Of a stretch of 33,582 nt of DNA, positions 12,601 to 19,885 are shown piece by piece. The first letter of the stretch is position 1. Every line of letters begins with the position of its first letter. Where the stretch lies: positions 5,635 through 39,216 of the forward strand of contig RWJK01001265.1 of assembly GCA_004335835.1 (NCBI GenBank), read 5' to 3'. Position numbers and translations under genes: made by a program. This DNA is from Scenedesmus sp. ARA3 (Eukaryota; Chlorophyta; Chlorophyceae; Sphaeropleales; Scenedesmaceae). The notes beneath the pieces were generated by a model. That model was not told the DNA's origin. It did no database searches and saw only the letters and a list, made by a program, of their open reading frames with translations.

Positions 12601-15600
12601 TGCCTGCGGCTCCCCTGTGGCTGGCCAGCAGCTGGTTGTACGCATACACCGACAGCAGCGCCAGCGCACTGCCAGGCACGTGCTGCCGCCAGCCCATTAG
12701 TGCAGCCTCACATATCAGTCAACTGTTGACCGCTGCCACTGCAGGCATGTGCACCTAGCCCTGTGGCTAATATCACCGACTTGTGTCACTAATACACCCA
12801 GCGAAATTTGGTTGAAATCTGATTACCTGCGGCGCCTCTGTAGCTAGCCAGCAGCTGGTTGTACGCATACACCGACAGCAGCGCCAGCACACTGCCAGGC
12901 ACGTGCTGCCGCCAGCCCATTAGTGCTGCCTCAGCGCTGCGCCACTGCCTAAAAGCACACACGCCGCGGGGCAGTGCCCCGCCGCTCTGCTGCACCGAGG
13001 CTGCGGCCCCTGCCAGGCGCTGCAGCAGCTGCCCTGGCTTCAGTGCTGCCAGCAGCAGCGCACACGCCTGCATGGTGTAGTTGTCAGCAGGATGAAAGCG
13101 AGTGAGTGACTGGATGCAGACAGGACTGCTTGCACTGAGGTTGCGGCTCCTGCCAGGCGCTGCAGCAGCTGCCCTGGCTTCAGCGCAGCCAGCAGCAACG
13201 CACACGCCTGCAGGGTGCATGCCATGTGCCAGCAGGTGCATGCCATGTGCCAGCAGCAACGCACACGCCTGCAGGGTGCATGCCATGTGCCAGCAGGTGC
13301 ATCAGTAGGTTGGCGATAATTTTAGACCTAAGCTGTGTCCTATTGACATTGGTGAAGTACAAAACACGTGCATCGCCGACACTGTCAACACGGTCATGCT
13401 TGCACTGCTGCTGTCTGCTGCACCAAAGCACCCTAGCTCAGCTTGCTGCATGCTTACAGTCCCGCGCACCCACCAGAGCCTCTCCCAGCTGCTGCATGTT
13501 GGCTGCCTGGCTGTCTCCCGCAGCCCAGCCGCCGCGCTGCTGCTGCTGCTGCAGCCCGCCACCTGCACCACCTCCTGCAAGCGTTCCTGCAAGCATGCCT
13601 GCGCCGCCGCCGGGCCCAGCCACAAACACAGCCTCTCCCAGCAGCTGCAGCAGCTGCAGCAGCCTCTCCTCACTGCACTCTGGCCAGCGCATTGCCTGAA
13701 GATCCTGCAAGAGGATCTTGGCCTGTGCTGCATCCTCTGCTGCTGCTTCGCCTGCTGCGTCGCCTGCTGCTGCTGATGATGTGGCAAGAGTCGCTAGGGC
13801 GTGGCAGGCTGGGGAGGTGGCTGGGTCAGGGCCGCAGTAAAGCTGAGTCAGCAGGCACAGCAGCTCGCAGCGCTCGTGCAGCTGGTGCAGGTGCAGCCGC
13901 TGCTCCAGGTCTGCTGGCTTCACCTGCAAGCAAGGAATCAAAATATGTTATGCAGCATTAAGACGAGTTTGGTGGGCAAGGAAGTGCGTCCGTGTTTCAT
14001 GGTGTCTAGTCTCAAGCCATTCGTCTCGATGCAGCTGAACCACGGATGGTGCCGGGAGCCTGAAGCAACCACTCCTCCCTCCCAAACGCTGCTGTGAGAA
14101 AAGTGTGGGGCACATGCAGGTGCAGGCGCCGCTCCCGGTCTGCTGGCTTCACCTGCGTTTGAGGCAGCGCACCACACACGACACACATATACAGTGCTGG
14201 TGGTGGGCAGGCGCGTGCCTTTGTGTTGTATGCTGTGCTGCTGCCCGCAGATCTCCCTCAACCAACCCCCCATGTGCATCGCTTGCTTGCTCATTCGAAT
14301 CTTAATGCAAAGTTGATGGCACATAGCACTGCAGAGGCTGAAGTCCCTGCACCCGATAGCAGCCTGTTTTTGCACTCACCATGTGACGCAGCTCTGCTGC
14401 TGGCTGCATATGCTTGCTGTGCAGCTATCATCCCACACTGCAATGCAGCAGCAAGCACATCTCCAGCCATCTGCATCCTCACTCACCACATGACACAGCT
14501 CTGCTGCTGGCTGCACCGCCACCAGCGCTCCAGCTGCGGCACCAGCGCTACTTCCAGCGCCTCCGCCGCTGCCGCCGCCAGCTGCTGCTGCTGCTGCTGC
14601 TGCTGTGCTGCGTGGCTTGAGCAGCGCTGCCAGGCTGTCTGCTGCCTTGCCCTCCCAGCCTGCCTCCAGCAGCCTTTTTAGAAGATCCCTGCAGGGCTGC
14701 GAGGCATCTGCTGCCACATCCACTGCAGGCAGCAGCCGCAGCAGCAGCAGCAGGTGTGCATCGTCAGAGTCATTACGAAGGAAACAAGTGCGTGGCGTTT
14801 GCTGTTGCTGCTGCATGTTGTGGTGTCACTGAAGTGTGGCGTGCACTGCTGGCGTGTACATGCAGACGCTGCGGACAGTTGCCCCAGTGCTGATGAACCC
14901 TGTGGTATAAAGATACCTTTACATCTCAGCAGGCAGCAGGCCCGTGACATACAGCGCATCCCTGCAGCTGCTGCACCAAACACTACCCATTATGTAAGTG
15001 ACAGCCATAGACCTTACTCACTTGCGGTCATGACGATGAACTGCTGGCACTTTGCCAGGTAGATGCGCTCCTCTGCATAGTAGTCAGCCACGCCCTGCAC
15101 CACATCCAACGGCAGCACTGCTTGCCCCGGGCTGCTGCTGGGCTTAGCTGCTGTTGATGCTGCTGCAGCTGGTGCTACGCCTGTGCCTGCTGCTGGTGCT
15201 GGCAGCGCCAGCGGTGCTGCTGCTGCAGGAGCTGCTGCTGCGGGTGCTGCTGCTGGAGGCGGTATGCTGATGTCATTGTCCTTCAGCCAGCGCTTGAGCA
15301 GCAGATGGCACTGCAGCTCATCCAAGTTCTGCAATACACAATATTTTTTTAAATGATCAACAATCATACTACACGTGGTGACAGGTACGATGCAGGAGGT
15401 GAAATACTGCTGGAGAGCAGTGACAGCAGCAGTAGCAGCAGTTTGCATTTGAATGTTGAGCACCCGTCGGCGATCAGGCACTATCGACGCGTCAGAGTAA
15501 TTTGATCGTTAACAAACCGTCGAGCAAACTCACCAGCAGTTGGCTGAGCTCTGCTGTGGCGCTTGCCAGGTGCTTGTCGATGCCGATTCCACGCTTGGCG

Positions 15601-15809
15601 CCCCAGGCCGGTGCCTTATGCGCTCCTCCGCTATTAACAGCATTTGCTGACTTTTCGTTGGGCCCAGAGAACTTGCTGAGGCCTTCCAGCAGCCAGCCAA
15701 AGTTCAAGTTGAGCAGCTCAGTCAGCCCAGAGAGGCTGGATCTGTTTGCTGCCTGCAGCTGCTGGCAGACCTGCTTGAAGGGCAGCCAGTAAAGCTCTGA
15801 GGTATCCAT
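1..15809 (-). CDS. NUP188: Nucleoporin NUP188-like protein, multi-exon gene, 3' end outside window
   Basis: NUP188 is a large alpha-solenoid scaffold protein of the nuclear-pore inner ring. Exons read by splice consensus, 5' to 3' on the minus strand: 15809-15534, 15328-15022, possibly 14961-14923, about 14790-14487, 13923-13474, 13067-12827, 12103-11870, 10327-10092, 9624-9550, 9317-9069, 8191-7727, 7244-6908, 6732-6637, 6380-6280, 5514-5395, 4949-4736, 4186-4086, 3727-3666, 3387-3066, 2051-1962, 1436-1266, 537-318. They encode about 1570 residues; human NUP188 has about 1750, so the C-terminus should lie past the left edge. From memory of the human protein I see collinear matches: LLEGLS near the N-terminus, ADYYAEERIYLAKC, a PFLQLTTGLCQGREA block, a GLVPGLVSFVL block, and LLATLWECQGAAH with PDFWKAF. 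The start is the ATG at 15809, before ELYWLPFK; the longer open frame begins only with GTG. NUP205/NUP192 is the alternative paralogue, but these motifs fit NUP188 better. Confidence 0.8.
216..262. repeat. (CTG)n microsatellite
   Basis: An uninterrupted run of about 15 CTG/GCT triplets lies in NUP188 intron sequence. Bases 1-24 are a separate (CAG)n run at the window edge. Neither supports a real coding frame, although both create artificial poly-Cys or poly-Ala open frames. Confidence 0.95.
318..969 (-). repeat. Acceptor-end echo array of the exon at 537-318
   Basis: Three copies of the same acceptor plus about 80-90 bases of exon lie head to tail. The 5' ends are at 969, 755 and 537 (spacing 214 and 218). 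All begin GTGAC followed by a CTTCAGCTGGG-like stretch and run through CTGACAGCGCATCAGCAGTGAGG-like sequence on the plus strand. Only the copy at 537 continues to a donor, so the other two are intronic partial copies. Confidence 0.85.
318..2051 (-). CDS. NUP188: NUP188 exons at 2051-1962, 1436-1266 and 537-318
   Basis: Exon 2051-1962 (30 codons) reads DVAECEAAAWRLQVHACALH then ILLLELLSVQ. Exon 1436-1266 (57 codons) has a Gln run, YAELLSSVGVLELSKLLGG and MDQLARMLQ. Exon 537-318 has VTYLQLGASAITGAWGPPTL, EYSLADLRAACRILADPDAP and IAAADE before a gtgagg donor. They belong to the C-terminal solenoid. The gene continues to the left of base 318, where I see only intron with (CAG/CTG)n. Confidence 0.62.
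1727..2051 (-). repeat. Donor-end echo array of the exon at 2051-1962
   Basis: The end of this exon and its donor recur at lower coordinates, with exon edges at 1962, 1851 and 1727 (spacing 111 and 124). Each copy carries the GCTGCTGGAGCTGCTGTC-type exon end followed by a GT donor. The downstream copies are short (about 35-40 exon bases) and diverged. Confidence 0.7.
2365..3240 (-). repeat. Five-copy donor-end echo array of the PDFWKAF exon
   Basis: Five copies of the exon end encoding LATLWECQGAAHGAVELLR and PDFWKAFK, each with a donor, have exon edges at 3066, 2897, 2710, 2527 and 2365 (spacing 169, 187, 183, 162). The copy at 3066 belongs to the complete exon. The other four begin within the LLRLLATLWE codons, with no clear acceptor in front. 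Donors read GCGAGC, GTGAGC, GTGATC, GTGAGC and GTACTC. Confidence 0.9.
3066..3727 (-). CDS. NUP188: NUP188 exons at 3727-3666 and 3387-3066, with a GC donor
   Basis: The first exon gives VAQQYPEWAMRCMTLLEAGA and joins in phase (CG|G) to SHSEILDTLCFPSSLKLP. The second exon continues through a Thr/Lys-rich loop to SALDGMWQLLRQAPALLASQ, then LLRLLATLWECQGAAHGAVE and LLRAQPDFWKAFK. This last block aligns with human FLHALWQDRRDSAMLV and KPKFWENL. The donor after the complete exon reads GCGAGC, a rare GC-type site, whereas the four downstream partial copies carry GT donors. In phase the exon joins to 2051. Confidence 0.75.
3728..3769. repeat. (CAG)n microsatellite abutting a NUP188 acceptor
   Basis: About 13 CAG triplets on the plus strand form a (CTG)n tract on the coding strand, directly in front of the acceptor at 3727. 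It occupies the position normally held by a polypyrimidine tract. Confidence 0.9.
4086..6732 (-). CDS. NUP188: NUP188 exons at 6732-6637, 6380-6280, 5514-5395, 4949-4736 and 4186-4086
   Basis: These are short exons with clean acceptor and donor pairs. They encode GHGYLSAALPPPADALRDMA, then LLLLVPVLLGALCHLSPEMP and QQYWGAV, then LSPAAIIASYATYPYATHLP and LLALEALNAFAILQ, then a Gly/Pro-rich linker with GFGYSSTPQPGGGG, and LFAALLAAVPDLRGALLRPF. The linker is poorly conserved and may be disordered. The order agrees with the middle of the solenoid, but individual phases were not all verified. Confidence 0.65.
4205..4244. repeat. (CAG)n microsatellite
   Basis: About 13 CAG triplets, (CTG)n on the coding strand, sit roughly 20 bases upstream of the NUP188 acceptor at 4186. 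Confidence 0.9.
4500..5160 (-). repeat. Echoes on both sides of the exon at 4949-4736
   Basis: A donor-end copy of about 170 bases spans 4500-4668 (edge spacing 236 from 4736). An acceptor-end copy of about 50 bases ends at 5160 (spacing 211 from 4949). Both preserve the splice site and the adjoining exon, including GGGCCGGCCTGCAAAG at the acceptor side. Confidence 0.85.
5395..5765 (-). repeat. Acceptor-end echo array of the exon at 5514-5395
   Basis: Acceptors with the same first 45-50 exon bases (GACCCxCCGGGxGGxGGC on the minus strand) occur at 5514, 5638 and 5765, spaced 124 and 127. Only the lowest copy continues through to a donor at 5395. Confidence 0.85.
5956..6380 (-). repeat. Four-copy donor-end echo array of the exon at 6380-6280
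   Basis: The exon end encoding CHLSPEMPLQQYWGAV and its gtgagt-type donor occurs four times, with edges at 6280, 6166, 6052 and 5956 (spacing 114, 114, 96). Only the first belongs to a complete exon. Each unit includes about 55 bases of the intron that follows, such as the GTAGCCTG box. Confidence 0.88.
6908..8191 (-). CDS. NUP188: NUP188 exons at 8191-7727 and 7244-6908
   Basis: The 155-codon exon starts DLRLILKLLAALLKSEPLLA, contains MDWLDVIIASLNVLPALAAT and a Gln run, and ends EDWRTLETLQ at its donor. The next exon has DNLEVPAKSYPLTAAVLSLT, then QQCTWGLVPGLVSFVLHRVL and SLAASALGVVRGAL. The second exon aligns well with human NUP188 around GEYGVTIAFLRLITTLVKG and GLVPCVMFVLKEMLPS. Ala/Gly-rich loops separate the helices. 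Confidence 0.78.
7464..8460 (-). repeat. Echoes on both sides of the exon at 8191-7727
   Basis: The acceptor end is copied at 8328 (spacing 137) with almost identical flanking intron, and again in degenerate form around 8393-8460. The donor end, encoding WRTLETLQ, is copied once with its edge at 7464 (spacing 263). Confidence 0.83.
8651..9120 (-). repeat. Five-copy donor-end echo array of the exon at 9317-9069
   Basis: Donor edges lie at 9069, 8972, 8858, 8761 and 8651 (spacing 97, 114, 97, 110). Long copies (NVARQAVAGSEYWQ type) alternate with short ones of about 25 exon bases, which suggests a higher-order unit of about 210 bp that duplicated after an earlier local duplication. The copy at 8651 has a GC rather than GT donor. 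Confidence 0.86.
9069..10327 (-). CDS. NUP188: NUP188 exons at 10327-10092, 9624-9550 and 9317-9069 (conserved SH3-like region)
   Basis: Exon 10327-10092 gives RPLRHFLDEAAAMFPAVPGP and FLQLTTGLCQGREAG, which align with the human MFPHLLSPLLQLLRALVSGK region. The short exon 9624-9550 (25 codons) ends in EVQGSNLPQ and joins in phase to GIRGKVYPLPEF at 9317, recalling human IPQGTVGQVM. The same exon has GSFLVAWDVQAEEGIG where human has YLVRWEYSYSSW. From general knowledge this human region forms an SH3-like insertion in the solenoid. A longer reading of the last exon up to 9404 also stays open, but it would insert about 25 residues into the conserved junction. Confidence 0.78.
9625..9702. repeat. 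Interrupted (CAG)n microsatellite abutting a NUP188 acceptor
   Basis: Several CAG runs with CAT and CGG interruptions lie immediately upstream (coding strand) of the acceptor at 9624, giving a CTG-rich tract ending in CTGCAG|GG. Confidence 0.9.
10092..10556 (-). repeat. Acceptor-end echo of the exon at 10327-10092
   Basis: About 120 bases at the 5' end of this exon, with its acceptor, are repeated at 10556 (spacing 229). The copy is nearly identical from the acceptor through LRHFLDEAAAMFPA, so it looks recent. It diverges inside the next codons and reaches no donor. Confidence 0.88.
10726..12340 (-). repeat. Exon at 12103-11870 with six donor-end and two acceptor-end echoes
   Basis: The donor end (LSPWRLPG to LELWAAVVA) has edges at 11870, 11712, 11456, 11299, 11048, 10860 and 10726. 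Some copies extend back to the MAAAFDLS codons, while others keep only the last 50-60 bases. On the other side, the acceptor and the DAISESIQQMAL codons recur at 12226 and 12340 (spacing 123 and 114). Nine partial or complete copies thus surround one exon. Confidence 0.9.
11870..13067 (-). CDS. NUP188: NUP188 exons at 13067-12827 and 12103-11870
   Basis: The first exon encodes ACALLLAALKPGQLLQRLAG, then FRQWRSAEAALMGWRQHVPG and SVLALLSVYAYNQLLASYRG. The second encodes DAISESIQQMAL, a short Ala-rich loop, and GLCLMAAAFDLSPWRLPG followed by LTQLLELWAAVVA. Both are Leu/Ala-rich helical repeats typical of nucleoporin solenoids. Each is flanked by echoes of both its acceptor and its donor ends, making this the most duplicated part of the gene. 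Confidence 0.68.
12400..13268 (-). repeat. Exon at 13067-12827 with donor- and acceptor-end echoes
   Basis: The donor end, including the YAYNQLLAS codons, recurs at about 12601 (roughly 120 bases kept) and 12400. A further fragment near 12470-12510 lacks a clear donor. The acceptor end with ACALLLAALKPG recurs at 13207, and a shorter copy lies at 13268. Confidence 0.83.
13474..13923 (-). CDS. NUP188: NUP188 exon, 150 codons
   Basis: An acceptor (cttgcag) and a gtgggt donor bound a frame of exactly 150 codons in phase 0. It begins VKPADLEQRLHLHQLHERCE and continues through LLCLLTQLYCGPDP, an Ala-rich linker, AKILLQDLQAMRWPE, and a Gly/Gln-rich low-complexity tail. The first half is predicted helical and the tail disordered. 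It follows the N-terminal exons in the position expected for the NUP188 solenoid. Confidence 0.7.
13923..14152 (-). repeat. Acceptor-end echo of the exon at 13923-13474
   Basis: About 35 bases encoding VKPADLEQRLHLH-like sequence, with the acceptor, recur at 14152 (spacing 229). The exon copy then stops in unrelated intron sequence. Confidence 0.75.
14380..14520 (-). repeat. Donor-end echo of the exon ending at 14487
   Basis: The exon end (ELCHV codons plus the preceding Ala-rich stretch) and its gtgagt donor recur with an edge at 14380, 107 bases away. Only about 35 exon bases are retained. Confidence 0.7.
14487..14790 (-). CDS. NUP188: NUP188 exon, Leu-rich helical segment; 5' border uncertain
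   Basis: The open frame holds NDSDDAHLLLLLRLLPAVD, then RDLLKRLLEAGWEGKAADSL, an Ala/Gly-rich stretch, and AAELCHV at the donor (gtgagt). The upstream border is approximate because no clear acceptor precedes the DSDDAH segment. The helical Leu-rich content suits an alpha-solenoid. The donor end is copied once downstream, near 14380. Confidence 0.6.
15022..15809 (-). CDS. NUP188: NUP188 exons 1 and 2 (N-terminal domain)
   Basis: Exon 1 (15809-15534, 92 codons, phase 0) starts MDTSELYWLPFKQV and contains LNFGWLLEGLSKF, the counterpart of the human segment ending RRLLEGLSYY. Its donor is gtgagt. Exon 2 (15328-15022) opens with NLDELQCHLLLKRWLKDND, carries an Ala/Pro-rich low-complexity linker, and ends with VADYYAEERIYLAKCQQF, which matches the human YYYEERTCILRC motif. 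The linker is coded by CTG/GCT-rich sequence and is probably a lineage-specific expansion. A weak exon of 39 bases at 14961-14923 may follow, but its phase does not fit cleanly. Confidence 0.82.
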
Positions 15810-16836
15810 CTTTTGCAATCCCAACACTGGATGATCATACAGCACTCATGGGATCCGCTGCTGTGCAGCGCACGGGTTGTAAGTACAGCAATCTGATGTA
15901 CCGCGTGCTTTTTAACTCAACAGTTGTATCTGGACCACAGAATATAAGATTTGGACTGTCCTTACACAAAAAGTTGTTGAGTGTGTGACGGTGTGGATTC
16001 AACATGCGGATGACAGAACCACACCACCCCACCCAACCTGTCTGACAGACGTCAAGTTCAAAGAAAGCTGCAAGGGCCACAGCAACCGACGACGCAAGTG
16101 CCATCAGCATTTGCAGTCACCAAGAAAGTTTTCGCTTGAGCCACTGCCAGCATTGCAGTTGTCAAAGTTGTCAGGTTATGCGGCTGTTGCTCCCACTGCA
16201 GCCTGCGGCAGTGCATCGGGGATGCAGTATGCTGCAGCCTGGCATGTGATCTTCAACAGCTGCCAATGGAAAGCTGCTGCGCTTGAAACACTTTTTTGCA
16301 GTTCGTTTGCACGATAGTACACGCGTGCTGTTCATTTACAGGGGGCTGTAGCAGCGTCTGAGCTGTGTTGGTTACTTGGCTGTTCATGCTGCTGGAGAAC
16401 CGATACATCAGCTGTGTCACACTGATAAAAGTAGCAAATGTCGAATTTGCATAGGAGACGGTGTTCAGGTTACTGAGCTCTTCATGCTTTCATGGGCTGG
16501 CAGGAAAGGCTTTTCTCCGGGCAGGCGCACCTGTAGGCGCCAAGTGCGATCACTCACTTGAACGTTCAAACGCATCACGGCCCCAGACTGGGCAAATCAA
16601 CGCTTTCATCATCTCTCTGCAACGCTAGAGCGGCAACCACCATCACTTTGTGTATGGCCGTGCCGGGCCGGTGAGTGTTATGGTAGGGCTTTTGATTCCT
16701 GTTCTCGTTCTTCTTCCTCGCACATCCCACGGCTTGTAAGCTGACACCGTAAGTTGTTATACGCTCTGTGCTTTCTTCTGTATTGCGCCTAAGCATTTAC
16801 TGCCTGCAAGTTCCCGCGTACATTCAAGCAGCAGCA
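15810..16836. other. Divergent intergenic region between NUP188 and the HPRT-like gene
   Basis: About 1 kb separates two start codons facing opposite ways, so both promoters must lie here unless one gene has a non-coding upstream exon. The base composition is less GC-rich than the exons. I see no convincing TATA box, tandem motif or conserved open frame; the small frames on either strand look random. Confidence 0.6.
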
Positions 16837-19597
16837 ATGGCGCAAGCAACCATCAGTGTCGCGCCTGCGGTCACAGACAAATCAGAGCAGCTTTGTGCAG
16901 CGGCAGCGTCGGCAGCCACGTACAGCATCCATGACGACGTGGGCGAGGTGCTGTTCACGAAGCAGCAGATGGCAGAGAAGGTTGTAGAGATGGGGAAGCT
17001 GCTAGGAAAGACATACGAGGTGGGATACGTGCCAAGTGCCGCGCCATGCATCCAGCCTGGTGCATGGTGTGCTAACCCAACCTCCCGCCCCTCTGTGATC
17101 GGCTGCTTGCAATTGTTTGCATGCAAATGGCAATCGCTGTACCATTCTCTTGCATCAGGCACGCACACTGGATGCTGAGCACACGCTGCATCATACCTAG
17201 CACCTGCTTGGCTGTTGGCTGTGGTACTGCTGTCAGCTGCTGTTCCTTGCCTTGCACACTCTTCCTCCCTGGACACCTTGCTGCACTTTGATTCACATGC
17301 TCCGTGCATGTTTTCACACAATCTGCAGGGCAAGGCGCCAGTGCTGATGCCTATCCTCAAGGGCGGCTTCATCTTTGCTGCTGACCTCATCCGGGCACTG
17401 GACCCCTGCCCAGAGGACTTGGTGGTGGAGTTTGTGTCAGCAAGGTGGGCTTGCCGTCAAGAGCAATTTGTTGCACAGTCCTGCAGCATGTGCACCAGCA
17501 AGGTGGGCGTAGTGTGAGCTGTAGTTGCATGCGTGTCCTGCTTTAGGCATGTGCGCTAGCTTGCATGCTGCAAGAGCAGCAGTCCTTGGGTGGCAGCGAC
17601 AACGTAGCAGTGCCACACAGCAATTGCTGGGGCTGCAGTGCAGCAGCAGTAGCAGCAGCTCAGCACATTCACAACAGGCATTTTGCAAACATCAGGTCCC
17701 TGTTGCTTGTGCCAGCAGCCACTGCATGTCAGCAATGCAAGCAGCTGACGCGACAGTCATTTGATGCTGTGCCAATTTCACACTGCCTGCTTGATGCTAA
17801 TGCGACTCTCAACGCCACTTGCATATCATGTGCCGCCGCCTCGGCTGCCGCTACTGCTTGTGCTGCTTATGTGTCATGTACCATCAGGTCATACGGCGCC
17901 CGCACAGAAACCAGCGGCACAGTGCAGGTGTCGTTTGATGCCGAGGCAGTTGCTGGCAGGCACTGCCTCATGGTGGACGACCTGTGTGACTCAGGGCTGA
18001 CACTGCTCACAGTGAGTATGAGGCCCCACCAGCTGTTGTAGCCTACAGTGAGGATGCGGTTGGTGCCCAGCTGCTGTCGATGCTGCAGCGCAGCACTGGC
18101 TGCAGAAGCTGCTGCAGCATTGTAAAAGGGCGTATGTGTGCTGCGTCTGCGTATACTGTGCAACCAGGGCACATGCAGGGCCTGCGGGCTGCTGGCTTCT
18201 TTTATGCACAGCAGAGCAGTGCAAAATGCTTCATGGGTTGCGAGCGACATGCAGCAGCAGCAGCAGCAGCAGCATACAAGTGTATTCAGATCTTCAGGGA
18301 TGCGCCATCCACCCTGCTGTTCACTTATTATTCTGTTGCTGTCTCTGTTCCTGCAGCATTTCAACGTGTGCCACCCGCCACATCCGCTGCTGCTGCTGCT
18401 GCTGCTGCTGCCAATTGCAGGTGCGTGACCAGCTGCTTGCCGCTGGCACTGCCAGCGTGGCGTCAGTGGTGCTGCTGGACAAGAGGGCACGGCGCAAGGT
18501 GAGGCGTGGGCCTGATATGTTGTGGCATGATAGATCCAACAGGCCCCTCAGGCTTAGGGGTATATAGGTCAGTGTGTTGGTTCAATTTCAGGCACTTCTG
18601 CAGACATGACCCCTGGCCAGTGGAATCACTACCCTGCAGTGCTCTTGTGGTGTCGCTCGGCAACAAGCAGCGCAAGGTGGGATGGTGCAAGATTTGGATG
18701 GTGTGGATGGCAAGGGGACTGCCCATTTGTTCATCTGCAAAATGGCGAGGGTTTTTCTTGCGCTGGGCCGTCCACTGCCTTTCAGGCTTGTGCTCTGCTT
18801 CCCATACTGTTTTCTGTTCATGTTGTCCTGATGCTGCAGGTGGCTTATGATCCCGACTTTGTCTGCTTAGACTGCCCCAACCAGTGGGTGGCAGGCATGG
18901 GCATGGACACCTTGAAACCCTCGTCATACCAGCTGCTTTCACCAACTCATTTGTACCAAGACCTGATGCCTGCAGGTGGCTCACGATACGGACTTTGTCT
19001 GCAAAATTGCCCCAACCAGTGGGTGGCGGTCATGGGCATGACCAGCGTTCAACTTCCCTTGTTACCAACCACTGAACTTTTTTCCTAACGTCTGCAGGTG
19101 TCCTATGATCCCGACTTTGTGTGCCTGGACTGCCCCAACCATTCGGTGCAGGGCATGGGCATGGACACCGTAAAAACCTTGTCATACCAGCCACTTCTAT
19201 CAACTCATTTGTTCCGTGACCTGTTGCCTGCAGGTGTCCTATGCTCCCGACTTTGTTTGCCTGGACTGCCCCAACCAGTGGGTGGCGGGCATGGGCATGA
19301 TCAGCGTTCAACTTCCCTTGNNNNNNNNNNNNNNNNNNNNNNNNNNNNNNNNNNNNNNNNNNNNNNNNNNNNNNNNNNNNNNNNNNNNNNNNNNNNNNNN
19401 NNNNNNNNNNNNNNNNNNNNNNNNNNNNNNNNNNNNNNNNNNNNNNNNNNTCCTATGATCCCGACTTTGTGTGCCTGGACTGCCCCAACCAGTGGGTGGC
19501 AGGCATGGGCATGGATACCAACCAGCGCTACAGGTCCATGGACTACGTGGCAGTGCTCAAGCCCGAGGCAATCCAGAAGGCCATGCATTCTGCATGA
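16837..19597 (+). CDS. Hypoxanthine-guanine phosphoribosyltransferase, five exons
   Basis: A purine-salvage enzyme that joins hypoxanthine or guanine to PRPP to give IMP or GMP. Exons: 16837-17019, 17329-17444, 17888-18011, 18421-18498 and about 19448-19597; phases agree and give 216 residues, close to the 218 of the human enzyme. Visible family features: LKGGFIF (about residues 71-77), the flexible-loop motif SYGARTETSG (101-110), the PRPP-binding motif CLMVDDLCDSGLTL (126-139) with the acidic pair D130-D131 and presumed catalytic Asp134, DKRARRK with the base-contacting Lys162, and PDFVCLDCPNQWVAGMGMD (172-190) with Trp183 at the purine-stacking position usually held by Phe. The first three bases of the last exon lie in the N gap and are inferred as GTG from its copies. 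I see no N-terminal targeting signal, so it is probably cytosolic. Confidence 0.9.
18640..18676 (+). repeat. Donor-end echo of HPRT-like exon 4
   Basis: The end of exon 4 and its donor recur 178 bases downstream. The copy encodes a diverged VVSLGNKQRK before gtggg, against VVLLDKRARRK before gtgagg at 18498. Confidence 0.7.
18840..19597 (+). repeat. Five-copy acceptor-end echo array of the HPRT-like last exon
   Basis: The acceptor and the first 60-75 exon bases, encoding PDFVCLDCPNQWVAGMGM, occur with exon edges at 18840, 18976, 19098, 19234 and about 19448 (the first three spacings 136, 122, 136). Only the last continues to NQRYRSMDYVAVLKPEA and the stop. The copy at 18976 has lost a base or two (FVCKIAPT reading), so it could not replace the real exon. 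The array is interrupted by a run of Ns, so the true copy number is unknown. Confidence 0.92.
19321..19450. other. Assembly gap of 130 Ns
   Basis: The gap falls exactly in the tandem acceptor-echo array before the last HPRT-like exon. It hides the acceptor and first codon of that exon and perhaps further copies. Confidence 1.
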
Positions 19598-19648
19598 TCT
19601 GATGGACGCTTGAATGTTCAGCTAGGCCAGCGGCAGCAGCGGCAGGTT

Positions 19649-19885
19649 GCTGGACTACGTGGCAGTGCTCAAGCCTGAGGCTACATGCATTCTGCATAAA
19701 TGCAGCGGCAGCAGCAGCAGCAGCAGGAGCAGCCGCCGGACTACGTGGCAGTGCTCAGGCCGGAGGCAATTCAGTAGGCCATGCATTCTGCATAGATGCA
19801 GCAGCAGCATAATCATGAGCAGCAGCAGCAGCTGGACTTCGTTGCAGTGCTGAAGCCGGAGGCATCCAGAAAGCAATGCACGCAT
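19649..19885 (+). repeat. Three echoes of the HPRT-like terminal coding segment, beyond the stop
   Basis: After the stop at 19597, three partial copies of the final coding bases (DYVAVLKPEA to the HSA stop) start near 19650, 19738 and 19832. Each is joined to a short (CAG)n-containing spacer. They carry frame-breaking differences, including an early stop in the second copy, and presumably lie in the 3' untranslated region. Confidence 0.85.

Noticed and set aside
15492..15845. Longer NUP188 N-terminus starting at 15845
   Set aside because: That start is GTG. The ATG at 15809 gives an N-terminus aligned with known NUP188 and needs no unusual initiation.
318..19597. Echo copies as introner-type transposable elements
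   Set aside because: Each copy matches only its own neighbouring exon. There is no shared element sequence, terminal inverted repeat or target-site duplication across different introns.
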